Counted from the stretch's first letter, positions 26,408 to 36,226 are shown. The stretch: 64,000 nucleotides of DNA from JAJRAN01 sp963827135 (GCA_963827135.1 CAWGZX010000005.1:124001-188000); one strand, 5' to 3'. Numbers and translations: made by a program. Notes: generated by a model not told the origin, from the sequence alone.

Positions 26408-27442
26408 TCATAGATGATGGCGAGCCGTGGCTTCCTTGAGCCGATGGATGTTCTCAAGGGGGGTCTTGTAGGGCAGCTCGCAGCCCGGCGCGACCACCAG
26501 CCCCGGAGCCTTGCCCCAGAGGCCCATCACCCTCTTCACCTCCGCCTCCACCTCGTTGGGGCTCTTCTTGAAGAGCAGTACCATGTGGTCTATGCCGGCC
26601 ATGACGCATAGCCGGCCTCTGGTCTCATCGAAGAACTTGGCGACGTCCACGGCCGTGAGGTGGACATGCAACGCGCTCGGCCCGAGCTTGACCTGGGCCT
26701 CGTAGAAAGGCTCCGCCGAATCGTTGTGGATGATGGTCCGCAGACCTAGCTTCCTCCAATGCGACATGACATCAAGCAGGTAGCTGGAATCGAAGGTCTC
26801 ATACATCTCCAGGGAGACCATCTCCTTACCAGCACCGCTATCGTCCACGAATATCTCCTCCACCCCGATCTCGTGCACCCTTTCTCCGTAGGCCTTGCAG
26901 GATTCCACGAACGTGCGCAACATGGCGTGCACCAGGTCCGGCTGCTGGAAGTAGGCCATAAAAAGGTTCTCCATGCCGACGGTCTCGCTCGCTATCCAGG
27001 TCGGAGAGATGCAGGACCCCACCACGGCCACCTCGCTGCCCAGCCTCTCCATTACGATCCTCCCGGCCTTAAGCTGCACCGACCAGAAGGGGTCGTTGGC
27101 GGGATCGACCGAACGTATCTCTGATGCCCTGCTCATCGGCAGGTATGTGTCCGGTCTGGGGTAGAAGCGGGGGTCGGTGAACTTCCACTTCATGCCATGT
27201 GCCTGGGATTCGGTCAGAAGGTCCCCCCATCCGACCATGACGTTGTCGTACCCGAATTGCCTGTATGAGGCGCTCACAAGGTCAGCGTACTTCTCGGGGT
27301 CGGAGAAGGCGTCCTTGACAGTAATGCCTAGCGCGCCTTGGAGGTAGCTCGATGCTCCCAGGTGCTGGTAGAAGACCGGCGGCCGGTCGACATCCCTCAA
27401 ATCGAGTGCGGACTGAAACCTCTCCTTCGGCGTCACGCGCAC
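26408..27442 (-). CDS. Uroporphyrinogen decarboxylase/MtaA-like protein with altered zinc motif
   Basis: A (beta/alpha)8 barrel of about 344 residues related to UroD and to methylcobamide:CoM methyltransferases. Visible are TPKERFQSALDLRDVDRPPV near the start, VGSCISPTWIA, EEIFVDDSGAGKEM, LRTIIHNDSAEP and VVAPGCELPYKTPLENI. MtaA/MtbA enzymes bind zinc with H-x-C plus a later Cys; here the first site reads HND, while the later Cys (PGCELP) is kept, so CoM-type zinc chemistry is doubtful. GTG 27442 is chosen because the TATA box AATATATT (27462-27469) predicts transcription at this codon; an ATG at 27490 would overlap the upstream gene. Partner of the PLP enzyme before it. Confidence 0.75.
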   Translation of the reverse strand: MRVTPKERFQSALDLRDVDRPPVFYQHLGASSYLQGALGITVKDAFSDPEKYADLVSASYRQFGYDNVMVGWGDLLTESQAHGMKWKFTDPRFYPRPDTYLPMSRASEIRSVDPANDPFWSVQLKAGRIVMERLGSEVAVVGSCISPTWIASETVGMENLFMAYFQQPDLVHAMLRTFVESCKAYGERVHEIGVEEIFVDDSGAGKEMVSLEMYETFDSSYLLDVMSHWRKLGLRTIIHNDSAEPFYEAQVKLGPSALHVHLTAVDVAKFFDETRGRLCVMAGIDHMVLLFKKSPNEVEAEVKRVMGLWGKAPGLVVAPGCELPYKTPLENIHRLKEATARHHL

Positions 27443-27476
27443 TGAATGGCCATGCCGGTTGAATATATTGTCGCCC

Positions 27477-28658
27477 TCAGGAGAGGGCATCGTTGAGGTC
27501 CTGGATCAGGTCCTCGGCGTCCTCGATCCCCAGAGAGAGGCGAACCAGCTCGTCCCTTATCCCCAGGCGGTCGCGCTCCTCGGGGGTGAGCGAGGAATGG
27601 GAGGAGTTCAACGGCATGCTCGCCAAGGAGTCCACGCCCCCGAGGCTGGTGGCCATCTTGATGATCTTGAAGGAGCGCAGGACCTTCTCGGCAGCCTTCC
27701 TTCCGCCCTTGACCTCGAAGCTCACCATCCCCCCGAAGCCGGTCATCTGCTCTTTCGCTAGAACATGCTGGGGGTGGCTGACCAGGCCAGGATAGAGGAC
27801 CCTATCAACCCTTGGATGGGACTCCAGGAACCTTGCGACCTCGGTTCCGTTGCGATTATGCCTCTCCATCCTCAGTGCCAGAGTCTTGATCCCACGTAAA
27901 AGCAGGAACGCTCCCATCGGGTCCATGGAGCCCCCGTAGAGGATCCTCCTCCTCGATATCGATTCGATGTCCGCCCCCTTGCCTAGGACGGCTCCAGCGA
28001 TCAGGTCGGTGTGGCCATTCAAGTACTTGGTACAGGAGTGCGCGACCAGGTCTACGCCCATATCCAGGGGCCTTTGGTTGATGGGTGTGGCAAAGGTAGA
28101 ATCGATCATGCTCTTGATGCCATGGACCTTGGCCACTCTGGCCGCCGCCTTGATGTCAACCAGCTTCAGGAGAGGATTGGTTGGGGACTCCAGATAGATG
28201 AGCTTAGTGTTGGGCCGAATGGCCCTCTCGATGGCCCCTGGGTCGGTGGTATCAACGAAAGTGAAGTCGACGCCGAGGCGGGGCAGCTCGGAGCGTATGA
28301 AGGAATACGTCCCGCCGTAGATGTCCTCCACCGATACCAGGTGGTCGCCCTTGCCCACGAAGGACAGGATCGTAGAGGTGATCGCGGCCATTCCAGATGA
28401 GAACAGGAGCCCTCGCTCCGCTCCCTCCAAGGCGGCCAGCTTATCCTCGGTCGCCCTAATCGTGGGATTGCCCCAACGGGTGTAGATGTATGATCCGTCT
28501 GGAACCTTTCCCTCCCAGGTTAAGGGGTCCTGGGTGGGGAAATAGAACGTGGAAGTCTGATAGATCGGGGTAACGACCTCTCCTTGGCTCGGTGCCAGCT
28601 CCCCAGCGTGGACTGCGGTCGTCGACTTGCCCTTGTACCTCGCCCTCTTATCGGCCAT
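27477..28658 (-). CDS. Cystathionine gamma-synthase/lyase family PLP enzyme
   Basis: 393 residues of the Cys/Met metabolism PLP family. Marks are STTAVHAGELAPSQG, YTRWGNPTIRATEDKLA, SSGMAAITSTILSF, ESPTNPLLKLVDI, DSTFATPINQRP and the PLP lysine in HSCTKYLNGHTDLI. The family includes cystathionine gamma-synthase, beta- and gamma-lyases and methionine gamma-lyase; sequence alone does not decide. ATG 28658 follows GAGGGAGA. Followed by the UroD-like gene, which points to sulphur amino acid or methyl metabolism, though that is inference. Confidence 0.88.
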   Translation of the reverse strand: MADKRARYKGKSTTAVHAGELAPSQGEVVTPIYQTSTFYFPTQDPLTWEGKVPDGSYIYTRWGNPTIRATEDKLAALEGAERGLLFSSGMAAITSTILSFVGKGDHLVSVEDIYGGTYSFIRSELPRLGVDFTFVDTTDPGAIERAIRPNTKLIYLESPTNPLLKLVDIKAAARVAKVHGIKSMIDSTFATPINQRPLDMGVDLVAHSCTKYLNGHTDLIAGAVLGKGADIESISRRRILYGGSMDPMGAFLLLRGIKTLALRMERHNRNGTEVARFLESHPRVDRVLYPGLVSHPQHVLAKEQMTGFGGMVSFEVKGGRKAAEKVLRSFKIIKMATSLGGVDSLASMPLNSSHSSLTPEERDRLGIRDELVRLSLGIEDAEDLIQDLNDALS

Positions 28659-28706
28659 TTTCTCCCTCGGAAGACGGATTGGGCGAGCGCTCGATAATCC
28701 TTGCTC

Positions 28707-29823
28707 TCAGCCGCCCCTCTTCTTGATGATGCTTAGAATGTCGCCGTCCATCAGAACATGGTCCAATCCCACGGTCTGACCTGGGAACTTGGCGCTCCTG
28801 CCCCATACCACGGCATAGCGGAAGTTGGGCCGAATGGAGCGATGCAGGGAGTCGCAGACGTCCCCCACCGTCGCCCCGTTCCTGATCACCAAAGGCACCT
28901 CCATGTCCGCCTCCTTCCCTTGGGGCTTGAGGTACACGCTGATGAGGTCCAGGTTCTCGTAGATGGTCTCCTTGAGCTCGGGGGTGCCTTGGTCCCTCTC
29001 CGCCGAGATGAAGACCACGTCGTAGCCCTTGAACTTCTGGCGCAGCCCCTTCATGTAGTCCTTGTCCTTGACCAGGTCGATCTTGTTGACGGCCACCATG
29101 GCCTTGGCGTAGACCCGGTTGCCGGCGAGCACGTCGATCAGCTGGTCCACGTCCACGTCCTCGCGTATCACCACATCGGCGTTGATGTAGCCGTACTCGG
29201 AGACGATGCTACGGGCCATCTCCTCGTCCATCTTGATCATCTTCACCGTGCTCCGCACATCCACGCCCCCGATCTCGGTCTTGGATATGACCACGTCAGC
29301 AGGATGGGTGTTGATGCGTATCCCCACGGCCTCCAGCTCGCGGATGAGGATATGGATGTTGGTGTCGAAGGCGTCGATGACGAAGATGATCAGATCGGCT
29401 GCCCGGACCACGGAAAGGACCTCCCTGCCCCTGCCCTTGCCCTTGGATGCGTCCTTGATCAATCCGGGAAGATCCAAGACCTGGATCTTGGCGAACTTGT
29501 AATCCATCACGCCCGGGACGACGTCCAGAGTGGTGAAGTCGTATGCCCCTACCTCACTCTCCGCGTCCGTTAGCCGGTTGAGGATGGTGGACTTGCCCAC
29601 CGATGGGAAACCAACGAGCGCGACCGTGGCGTTGCCCGATTTCTTGACCGCAAACGTCAGCCCTGCCTTCCCGCCGCTGGTGCGCCTCTTTATCCTGCTC
29701 CTCCTTGAGCCGAGCTATCTTGGCCTTGAGCTTGCCGATGTGGTACTCGGTATGCTTGTTCTTCTGCGTCTTGAAGATCTCGTCCTCGAGGGCCTTGATC
29801 TGCTCTTCGATGGTGGTGGACAA
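28707..29823 (-). CDS. DRG/Obg-type GTPase with TGS domain, frameshifted
   Basis: A developmentally regulated GTP-binding protein homologue, linked to ribosomes and translation. The N terminus is a charged helix (TIEEQIKALEDEIFKTQKNK), then glycine-rich GGKAGLTFAVKKSG, Walker A GFPSVGKST, switch TTLDVVPGV, G3 DLPGLI, G4 NKID, and a C-terminal TGS domain (VPLVIRNGATVGDVC). About 370 residues. The frame breaks near 29688-29690: one A too many in GATAAAGAGG; removing it gives DKRRTSGGKAG. The start is TTG 29823 with AGGTGAG upstream, 11 bases after the carbamate kinase stop, so the two are probably co-transcribed. Confidence 0.88.
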
Positions 29824-29834
29824 CCGGCGCTCAC

Positions 29835-30785
29835 CTACCTCAAAATCAGGGTCCCAGCCCTGCCTTCCAATGCCTGGTCTATCTTCTCCGTAGAGGTGAT
29901 GATCACCCTTTCTCCCCCATTATCGAGGAAGTAGAGGGCCGCCTCCACCTTCGGTGCCATGCTGCCCGCGCCGAACTGCCCGTTTTCTAGGTGCGTTGCC
30001 ATCTCCGCGGCGCTCACCTTTCCTAGAGGCTTGGGCGCATCTGAGTTGAAATCGAGGAATACGTTGTCGACGTCGGTGAGCATGACGAAGAGTTTCTCCT
30101 GCACCTTGACCGCTAGCACCGCGGCCGCCAGGTCCTTGTCCACCACGGCATCGACTCCCAGGTAGGCGCCATCCCTCTCTACCACCGGGATGCCCCCTCC
30201 TCCCGAGGCTATCACGACCTCCGCCTGGTTCTCCCCGCCGAAGACCAGGCGCCTGATGCCGCTGAACTCCACGATGCCTATCGGTCTCGGCGACGGCACC
30301 ACCCTTCTCTGTCCTCCTCGCTTGATGTCGACGGCAAAGTCCCAATTGTGGGTGGCCTTGAGCTCCGCCACCTCCTCCTCGTCATAAAACGGCCCAACAG
30401 GCTTCGTGGGCTGCTCGAAGGCCGGGTCGTCCGGGTCGACGATTACTCGGGTTAGGACGCAGGTCACCACTTTCCTCACGCCCTCCTTGGCCAAGGCTTC
30501 GGTCAGCGCCTGCTGGATCATGTAGCCGAGCTGGCCCTGGGACTCGGCCACGCAAACATCGAGCGGCATGGACGGGACCTTCTTGCGGGCAAGGTCGTTC
30601 TGGATCAGGATGTTACCGACCTGGGGCCCATTGCCGTGGGTGAGGACTATGTCATAACCGGAGCGGATCATGCGCGCCAAGTGACGGCAAGTCGACTGGA
30701 GGTTGCGCATCTGGTTGGTGAAGGTGGCTTCCTCACCAGCCTTCAAGATGGCGTTGCCGCCTATGGCCACGACAGCCGTCTTCAT
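29835..30785 (-). CDS. arcC: Carbamate kinase
   Basis: Transfers phosphate between carbamoyl phosphate and ADP, giving ATP in catabolic use. 316 residues with VVAIGGNAILK, LTHGNGPQVGN, AESQGQLGYMIQQAL, SPRPIGIVE, ASGGGGIPVVE and MLTDVDNVFL, and the C-terminal FGAGSMAPKVEAA. No ornithine carbamoyltransferase or arginine deiminase is close by. The TATA-like TTAAATATTATC at about 30825-30838 (this strand) and AGGTGAAC set ATG 30785. Confidence 0.95.
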   Translation of the reverse strand: MKTAVVAIGGNAILKAGEEATFTNQMRNLQSTCRHLARMIRSGYDIVLTHGNGPQVGNILIQNDLARKKVPSMPLDVCVAESQGQLGYMIQQALTEALAKEGVRKVVTCVLTRVIVDPDDPAFEQPTKPVGPFYDEEEVAELKATHNWDFAVDIKRGGQRRVVPSPRPIGIVEFSGIRRLVFGGENQAEVVIASGGGGIPVVERDGAYLGVDAVVDKDLAAAVLAVKVQEKLFVMLTDVDNVFLDFNSDAPKPLGKVSAAEMATHLENGQFGAGSMAPKVEAALYFLDNGGERVIITSTEKIDQALEGRAGTLILR

Positions 30786-30931
30786 TCTCTTCGTTCACCT
30801 GGTCGGGATTTTTGACACAAGATTGATAATATTTAACCTTGACGGATGCCCCGCACCAAGGACTGGTCGACTGGAGCCGTTCGGTTCGGAAGGAAGGAAA
30901 CATTTAAACAAGATAGCGAGATTCCTTGGCA

Positions 30932-31903
30932 ATGGCCGCACCTTCTTCCAACCTTAAATGGCAGGAGTTCCGCAAGAGCAAGCTTGGGTTAGCTTTCGGC
31001 ATAGTCCTGGCGTTTCTGCTCTCTTACGTGCTACTGCTCTACGGTGGGCTATTAATCTGCTTGCCCACGATCCTTGTGGCCGTCATCCTATACTTCGTCC
31101 CAAGGTACTTTGGACTGGTGAGCAGGAAGAAGCTGGTGGTGGTGGGCTTGATCATGATGGTCCTATTGGGAATGGTGTCCGGATACACCGTGTTCCTGGT
31201 GGTCAAGGACATCCAACCTGAGCCAGTGTCCGCTGATGATTTCCTCACCCAAGGCACGGTGACCCCTTTCAGAGGGAGCGGCTCGGACATCTACAACTTC
31301 ACCGTGACGGTGACCAGCGAGAACGTCTCCGTATCATCGGAGGTCTGGGTCAATTTATACGATTACTTCAACACCAATTATCTCAAGCGCATCAATCTCA
31401 CCCACTCATTTAATGGAACGAGCGAAGGCAGCATGGTCTTCTATGAGCGGGTCGAGCTCTCCGATAGCATCTATCGGCACACCTTCAATTATAACCAGAG
31501 CGCGGACAATGTGGTGACGACCAGAACTGGCTGGGGTCCGACCATGCTCTCCGAGAGCGAGCTCCTCGGGCTTGAGCTCTACTACAACACGTTGTACGTG
31601 GTCGTCAATGTTGGCCTTTGGTTCGCCTTCGTCATAATGGCCACCTGGTGGATGGAGTCCTCCAAGAAGAAGGTGGAGGCCGTCCAGAAGCAGAAGAAAG
31701 AGGCCGAGGCCAAGGTGAGTCAAGAGAAGTTCGTCTGCTCAGAGTGTGGGGCTGACGTGCCCATCGATGCCAAGGAATGCCCGCAATGCGGAGAGAAGTT
31801 CGAGGACGAGGCTCGGGGCCCGGAGAAATGCCCCTCCTGCGGCAAAGAGGCGGCACCCGGAGCCACCAACTGTTGGAACTGCGGAAAGGAGCTCAAGAAA
31901 TAG
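30932..31903 (+). CDS. Membrane protein with two C-terminal zinc ribbons
   Basis: 323 residues. Three hydrophobic segments near the N terminus (about 18-40, 42-57, 65-88), a roughly 120-residue extracytoplasmic domain rich in Asn-x-Ser/Thr sites, a fourth membrane helix at about 228-248, a charged Lys/Glu helix, then two zinc ribbons on the cytoplasmic side: CSECGADV..CPQCGEKF and CPSCGKEA..CWNCGKEL. Family unknown. ATG 30932 lies 26 bases after the centre of TTTAAA (30903-30908), so the mRNA should be leaderless; an upstream TTG is rejected on that basis. Confidence 0.75.
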   Translation: MAAPSSNLKWQEFRKSKLGLAFGIVLAFLLSYVLLLYGGLLICLPTILVAVILYFVPRYFGLVSRKKLVVVGLIMMVLLGMVSGYTVFLVVKDIQPEPVSADDFLTQGTVTPFRGSGSDIYNFTVTVTSENVSVSSEVWVNLYDYFNTNYLKRINLTHSFNGTSEGSMVFYERVELSDSIYRHTFNYNQSADNVVTTRTGWGPTMLSESELLGLELYYNTLYVVVNVGLWFAFVIMATWWMESSKKKVEAVQKQKKEAEAKVSQEKFVCSECGADVPIDAKECPQCGEKFEDEARGPEKCPSCGKEAAPGATNCWNCGKELKK

Positions 31904-31990
31904 GTCTGGCTCCTTGCCAAGCTTTAATAAATCGCGCTGGCATACCCTCCATGGGGATGCACTTTCACCACAGAGAGGTGAGCCTTTAGC

Positions 31991-33994
31991 ATGACTTCGA
32001 TGGCGGAGCAGCTGGCCAAGAAGCAGAAGGAGATATCGGTCTCAGAGTTCTTCGAGCGCAACCGCCAGATCCTGGGATTCGATTCGCCCACAAAAGCCTT
32101 GCTCATGGCGGTCAAGGAGGCGGTGGACAACTCCTTGGACGCTTGCGAGGAGGCCGGGATCCTACCGGACATCGTCGTCAAGCTGGAGAGGGTGGACGAC
32201 AAGGAGTTCAGGATGACCGTGGAGGACAACGGCCCCGGCATCGTGCCCACCATGATCCCGAACGTCTTCGGGCGGCTTCTGTTCGGGTCCAGGTTCCATG
32301 CCATCAGGCAGTCGAGGGGTCAGCAGGGGATAGGGATCTCGGCCACGGTCATGTATGGCCAGATCACCACAGGAAAGCCCGCCCGCATCACCTCGAAGAC
32401 GGAGAGCGACAAGCCCGCCGCGGTCAAGCTCATAATGATCAACACCAAGCACAACTCCCCCGATGTGGTCGGGCCCTCGCCCCCTAACGATTACATCATG
32501 TGGGACGAGAAGGAGCACGGTACCAGGGTGGAGATCAACCTAAACGGGCGCTACATCTCAAACAAGCAGTCGGTATATGAGTACCTCAGGCAGACAGCGA
32601 TCGTCAACCCCCATGCCAGCCTGACCTTCGTGGATCCTGAGGGCAAGGCGACCACCTTCGCCCGGGCATATGAGAAGTTACCGCCCACGACCAAGGAGAT
32701 CAGGCCCCACCCGGAAGGCCTGGAGCTCGGCACGTTGATGAACCTTGGCCGGGCGACGAGGGTCAAGAACCTTAAGGAGTTCCTGAAGGCGGACTTCTGC
32801 CGCATCTCCGATCGCTTGGCCAAGGAGATCGTCGAGCGTTCCGGGCTCAAAGAGACCGCCAAGACCACCCAGCTGGACCTCGACCAGTACAAGGCCCTCC
32901 TTGGAGCGATGCAGTCTGCGAAATACCTCCCTCCGCCCACGGACTGTCTGTCGCCCATCGGGGAAGCGCTCATCCGCAAGGGGCTGAAGAACGTCCTGGA
33001 CGACATGAGGCCGGAGTTCTACAGCCCGCCGGTCACACGTTCCCCCCGGGTCTACTCCGGAAACCCGTTCCAGGTGGAGGTGGGCATCGTCTACGGCGGC
33101 AACCTCCCCGCGGAACAGCAGGTCTCCATCCTGCGCTTCGCCAATCGCGTGCCGCTCCTCTATCAGCAGGGGGCGTGCGTGCTCACCAAGTCCGTGGAGA
33201 ACGTGGACTGGCGCCGCTATGGCCTGGAGCAGCGTGGAGGATCGGGCATACCATTCGGACCGGCGATCATCCTTGTGCACCTGGCATCGACCAAGGTGCC
33301 CTTCACCTCCGAGGCCAAGGAGGCGGTGGCGTCGATCCCCGAGATCCAGGCGGAGATCGAGCTCGCCCTGCGCGAATGCGGGCGCCGCCTCAAGATCCAC
33401 CTTAATAAGAAGGACACCAAGGTGCGGACGAAGGCCAAGTTCGAGATCGTACAGGAGATACTGCCTCTAATCGCGGAGAAGAGCGCCAAGATCGTCAAGA
33501 AGCCGGTGCCGCAGCTTTCGGGCACCATCACCAAGATCATGAACGTAGTCTGGATCGATGACTCGGTGGTGTACGAGAAGAAGCGCCACCGGGTCAAGGT
33601 GGACATCTACAACTACACGCCCAAGCAGCTCAGGTTCAATCTGCACGCGGTGGTGCCCTCGACGGCCATAGAGCTGTTGCGCTCAGAGCCGAGACCGGTG
33701 CAGGTCAAAGAGGACGGGAAGATCACTTGGGAGCTCAAACCCATCCGCTCCACTGAGAAGTTCACCGTGGCGTTGGAGCTGGAGGGGCTCGAACCGGAGC
33801 TCTACGACGAGAACGAGCTCTATGCGAGCGGCATCGACCCGTCGATGATCATCGGCGCCGACCCCCTACCAGGGGATTGGGACGTGGCCCGCCTGAAGGT
33901 GACCGAGGAGGCTGCGGACGCCGCCCCTCCCGCCGATGAGGAAGAGGAGGAAGTGGACTATGACGAGCAGACGGAGGCACTGAGCGATGACTGA
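31991..33994 (+). CDS. top6B: DNA topoisomerase VI subunit B
   Basis: ATPase subunit of the archaeal type IIB topoisomerase, which relaxes and decatenates DNA with Top6A. 667 residues. The GHKL ATP site has KEAVDNSLDACEEAG, VEDNGPGI and SRGQQGIGISATVMYG; the switch Lys region, the H2TH segment (around FLKADFCRISDRLAKEI) and the transducer follow; the tail is acidic (EEEEEVDYDEQ). A TATA-like CTTTAATAAA lies at 31921-31930, giving a leader of about 35-40 bases with GAGGTGA. Overlaps top6A by eight bases. Confidence 0.96.
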   Translation: MTSMAEQLAKKQKEISVSEFFERNRQILGFDSPTKALLMAVKEAVDNSLDACEEAGILPDIVVKLERVDDKEFRMTVEDNGPGIVPTMIPNVFGRLLFGSRFHAIRQSRGQQGIGISATVMYGQITTGKPARITSKTESDKPAAVKLIMINTKHNSPDVVGPSPPNDYIMWDEKEHGTRVEINLNGRYISNKQSVYEYLRQTAIVNPHASLTFVDPEGKATTFARAYEKLPPTTKEIRPHPEGLELGTLMNLGRATRVKNLKEFLKADFCRISDRLAKEIVERSGLKETAKTTQLDLDQYKALLGAMQSAKYLPPPTDCLSPIGEALIRKGLKNVLDDMRPEFYSPPVTRSPRVYSGNPFQVEVGIVYGGNLPAEQQVSILRFANRVPLLYQQGACVLTKSVENVDWRRYGLEQRGGSGIPFGPAIILVHLASTKVPFTSEAKEAVASIPEIQAEIELALRECGRRLKIHLNKKDTKVRTKAKFEIVQEILPLIAEKSAKIVKKPVPQLSGTITKIMNVVWIDDSVVYEKKRHRVKVDIYNYTPKQLRFNLHAVVPSTAIELLRSEPRPVQVKEDGKITWELKPIRSTEKFTVALELEGLEPELYDENELYASGIDPSMIIGADPLPGDWDVARLKVTEEAADAAPPADEEEEEVDYDEQTEALSDD

Positions 33995-35081
33995 TTACTC
34001 CAAGGAGGCGGTGCTGCGCCTTTACGAGATCGCCGAGTCCATCTACGACCAGATCGACGGCGGCAAGGTCCCGAAAATGGTCATACCGCTCAGGACCAAG
34101 TCAAACATCCGCTTCGACCCTAAGCACTCCGTTTGGAAATATGGGCCGGCCAAGGGCGCCCGGACGGCGAAGAAGACCCAGGGGGCGCTGATGCTCCTGC
34201 GCACCATGTACGTGATGGAGCTCATCGAGGACATGATCAAGGAGAGCAAGTCCTCGACCCTGAGGGAGATGTATTACATCTCCGAGGGCTGGGGCAAGGG
34301 CAAGTTCCATTCCCAGGATGAGAGCAACCTGCTCGCAGAGGACCTGGAGATAGTCACCGGCCTGATGCGCGAGGACTTCAAGCTCCGCCCGGAGGAGAAC
34401 GGTGCCAGCGTCATCGGGGACATCACCATCCAGGAGACCGACCGCAAGGGCAAGAGCAAGAAGATCAACTGCCTAGACGATGTCGGGGACTCGGGCTATG
34501 GCATCCCCTACAACGTGGAGAGCGACAAGGTGAAGCTGCTGGAGACCGGGGCGGACTTCATCATCGCCATCGAGACCGGCGGTATGTTCGACCGCCTGGT
34601 GGAGAACGGCTTCGCCGAGGACTTCAACTCCGTGCTCGTGCACCTGAAAGGGCAACCGGCCCGGTCCACCCGCCGCTTCATCAAGCGCGCGAACGAGGAG
34701 ATGAAGCTGCCGGTCGTGGTCTTCACCGACGGAGACCCCTGGTCCTTCCGCATCTTCGCCTCGGTGGCGTACGGTGCCATCAAGACCGCGCACATCTCCG
34801 AGTTCCTGGCTACTCCCACTGCCGAGTACGTGGGCATCACCGCCTCGGACATCGAGAACTACAAGCTTCCCACGGACAAGCTGACCGAGAGAGACACCAA
34901 GGCGCTGGAGGCGGAGCTCAAGGACCCGCGCTTCAACGACGAGTTCTGGAGGAACGAGATCGAGCTCATGCTCAAGCTGAACAAGAAATCGGAACAGCAG
35001 GCCCTGGCCAAGTACGGGCTGGACTACGTGACCGATAAGTACCTGCCAGAGAAGCTAGGGGAGATGGGCGTCCTGAGGTGA
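33987..35081 (+). CDS. top6A: DNA topoisomerase VI subunit A
   Basis: DNA-cleaving Spo11-like subunit, 364 residues. The 5Y-CAP domain holds the catalytic Tyr pair (Tyr96/Tyr97) in REMYYISEGW; the Toprim domain has Glu196 in ETGGMFD and Asp248/Asp250 in FTDGDPW. The start overlaps the end of top6B (ATGACTGA), so production of both subunits is coupled. Confidence 0.96.
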   Translation: MTDYSKEAVLRLYEIAESIYDQIDGGKVPKMVIPLRTKSNIRFDPKHSVWKYGPAKGARTAKKTQGALMLLRTMYVMELIEDMIKESKSSTLREMYYISEGWGKGKFHSQDESNLLAEDLEIVTGLMREDFKLRPEENGASVIGDITIQETDRKGKSKKINCLDDVGDSGYGIPYNVESDKVKLLETGADFIIAIETGGMFDRLVENGFAEDFNSVLVHLKGQPARSTRRFIKRANEEMKLPVVVFTDGDPWSFRIFASVAYGAIKTAHISEFLATPTAEYVGITASDIENYKLPTDKLTERDTKALEAELKDPRFNDEFWRNEIELMLKLNKKSEQQALAKYGLDYVTDKYLPEKLGEMGVLR

Positions 35082-35130
35082 CGCCAGGAGACTATTTTTA
35101 TCCCGCCGCAGCATTTCATAGCGCGGAACG

Positions 35131-35721
35131 ATGTCGAGAAGGCACCTCGAGATAGGCGCCTGTGGCTTGGATTGCGGCCTGTGCCCAAGGCGTTTCACGG
35201 AAGGCAAGTCCAGATGCGAAGGATGCGGCACCGAGTACTCGTTCGCCGCGGTCGGATGCAAGATCTACAGATGCTGCGTCTCCGAGAAAGGCTTAGAGAC
35301 TTGTGCGGCCTGCGGTGACTTCCCCTGCCCCATGCTCGAAGGTGCGACCGATGCCGACTCCTTTGTAACGCATGTGGCTATGATCTCCAATTTGAGTTTT
35401 ATCGCTCGGTCTGGCATAGATGAATACCTGTGGGAGCAGGATCTGAGGAGACGTGCCCTGGAGCAGATGCTCAGCGAATTCAACGACGGCCGATCAAAAA
35501 GCTATTATTGCTTGGCCGCGAGATTGTTATCTGTCGATGCGCTGATCGATGCTCTGGACAAGGCCACTGCGAGAGCTGGAAACGGAGGTGGCGATGAGGG
35601 GAACCGAGCCAAAATGAGAAGAATCCTCAAGGATGAGCTGGATATCGCTGCCACCAGGGAGAAGGTCGACCTCCATCTGAGGAAGGCAGATTCGAGAAGG
35701 AGAAGGGACGGGGCTCCTTAG
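35131..35721 (+). CDS. DUF3795-type Cys-rich protein
   Basis: 196 residues. The N-terminal 70 residues are packed with Cys: GACGLDCGLCPRR, CEGCG, GCKIYRCC, CAACGDFPCPML, the DUF3795 pattern, which suggests zinc or iron-sulphur binding. The rest is helical, and the C terminus is basic. No function is known for the family. TATA CTATTTTTATC at 35091-35100 supports ATG 35131. Confidence 0.75.
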   Translation: MSRRHLEIGACGLDCGLCPRRFTEGKSRCEGCGTEYSFAAVGCKIYRCCVSEKGLETCAACGDFPCPMLEGATDADSFVTHVAMISNLSFIARSGIDEYLWEQDLRRRALEQMLSEFNDGRSKSYYCLAARLLSVDALIDALDKATARAGNGGGDEGNRAKMRRILKDELDIAATREKVDLHLRKADSRRRRDGAP

Positions 35722-35749
35722 GCGCGATAGTAGGCCGATGACGCCCCGT

Positions 35750-36226
35750 TCATTCTAGAAGCCTCTCCATGTTCATGCTCTTGACCACGAAGCCTGACCC
35801 CTGATAGAGATGGATGGCCACCGGATTGTGAACGAACACGTGGAGGTAAAGCACCCTCACCGCCCTCTCCTTCGCGAGCTTCTCCAATGCACGTATGGTC
35901 GCCTTGCCCAGCCCCTGCCCCCTATGCTCCTCCTCGATGAAGAGGTCATAGATGAAGCCTGAACGGCTTCCATCCTCTTCGAACTTGACCCAGAGAGCAC
36001 CGACCTGGTCCCCGCTGGCCGGGTCTTTGATGACGAATAGGTGATTGAGCGGCGTGTCCAAGCCATTATGAAGTAGCCGGAGATGGTCCTCCTTGGACTT
36101 GCTCTCAGCGTCCTCTTCGGTGCGATAACCAGCCTTGATGTTCTCCAGGGCATATCGATGGACGGCCTGTTCAAGGTAGCTTTGGAACTGTTCCTCGATC
36201 ATTGGTACGAGAATTACATCCCTCAT
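35750..36226 (-). CDS. GNAT-family N-acetyltransferase
   Basis: 158 residues. The acetyl-CoA site reads IEEEHRGQGLGKATIRALEK and the following motif B has VLYLHVFVHNPVAIHLYQGSGF. The substrate cannot be read off. Convergent with the DUF3795 gene (28 bases between stops). No obvious partner. Confidence 0.85.
   Translation of the reverse strand: MRDVILVPMIEEQFQSYLEQAVHRYALENIKAGYRTEEDAESKSKEDHLRLLHNGLDTPLNHLFVIKDPASGDQVGALWVKFEEDGSRSGFIYDLFIEEEHRGQGLGKATIRALEKLAKERAVRVLYLHVFVHNPVAIHLYQGSGFVVKSMNMERLLE

Noticed and set aside
31991..35081. top6B/top6A overlap as a frameshift
   Set aside because: An eight-base overlap with an ATG start is normal coupling in this operon.
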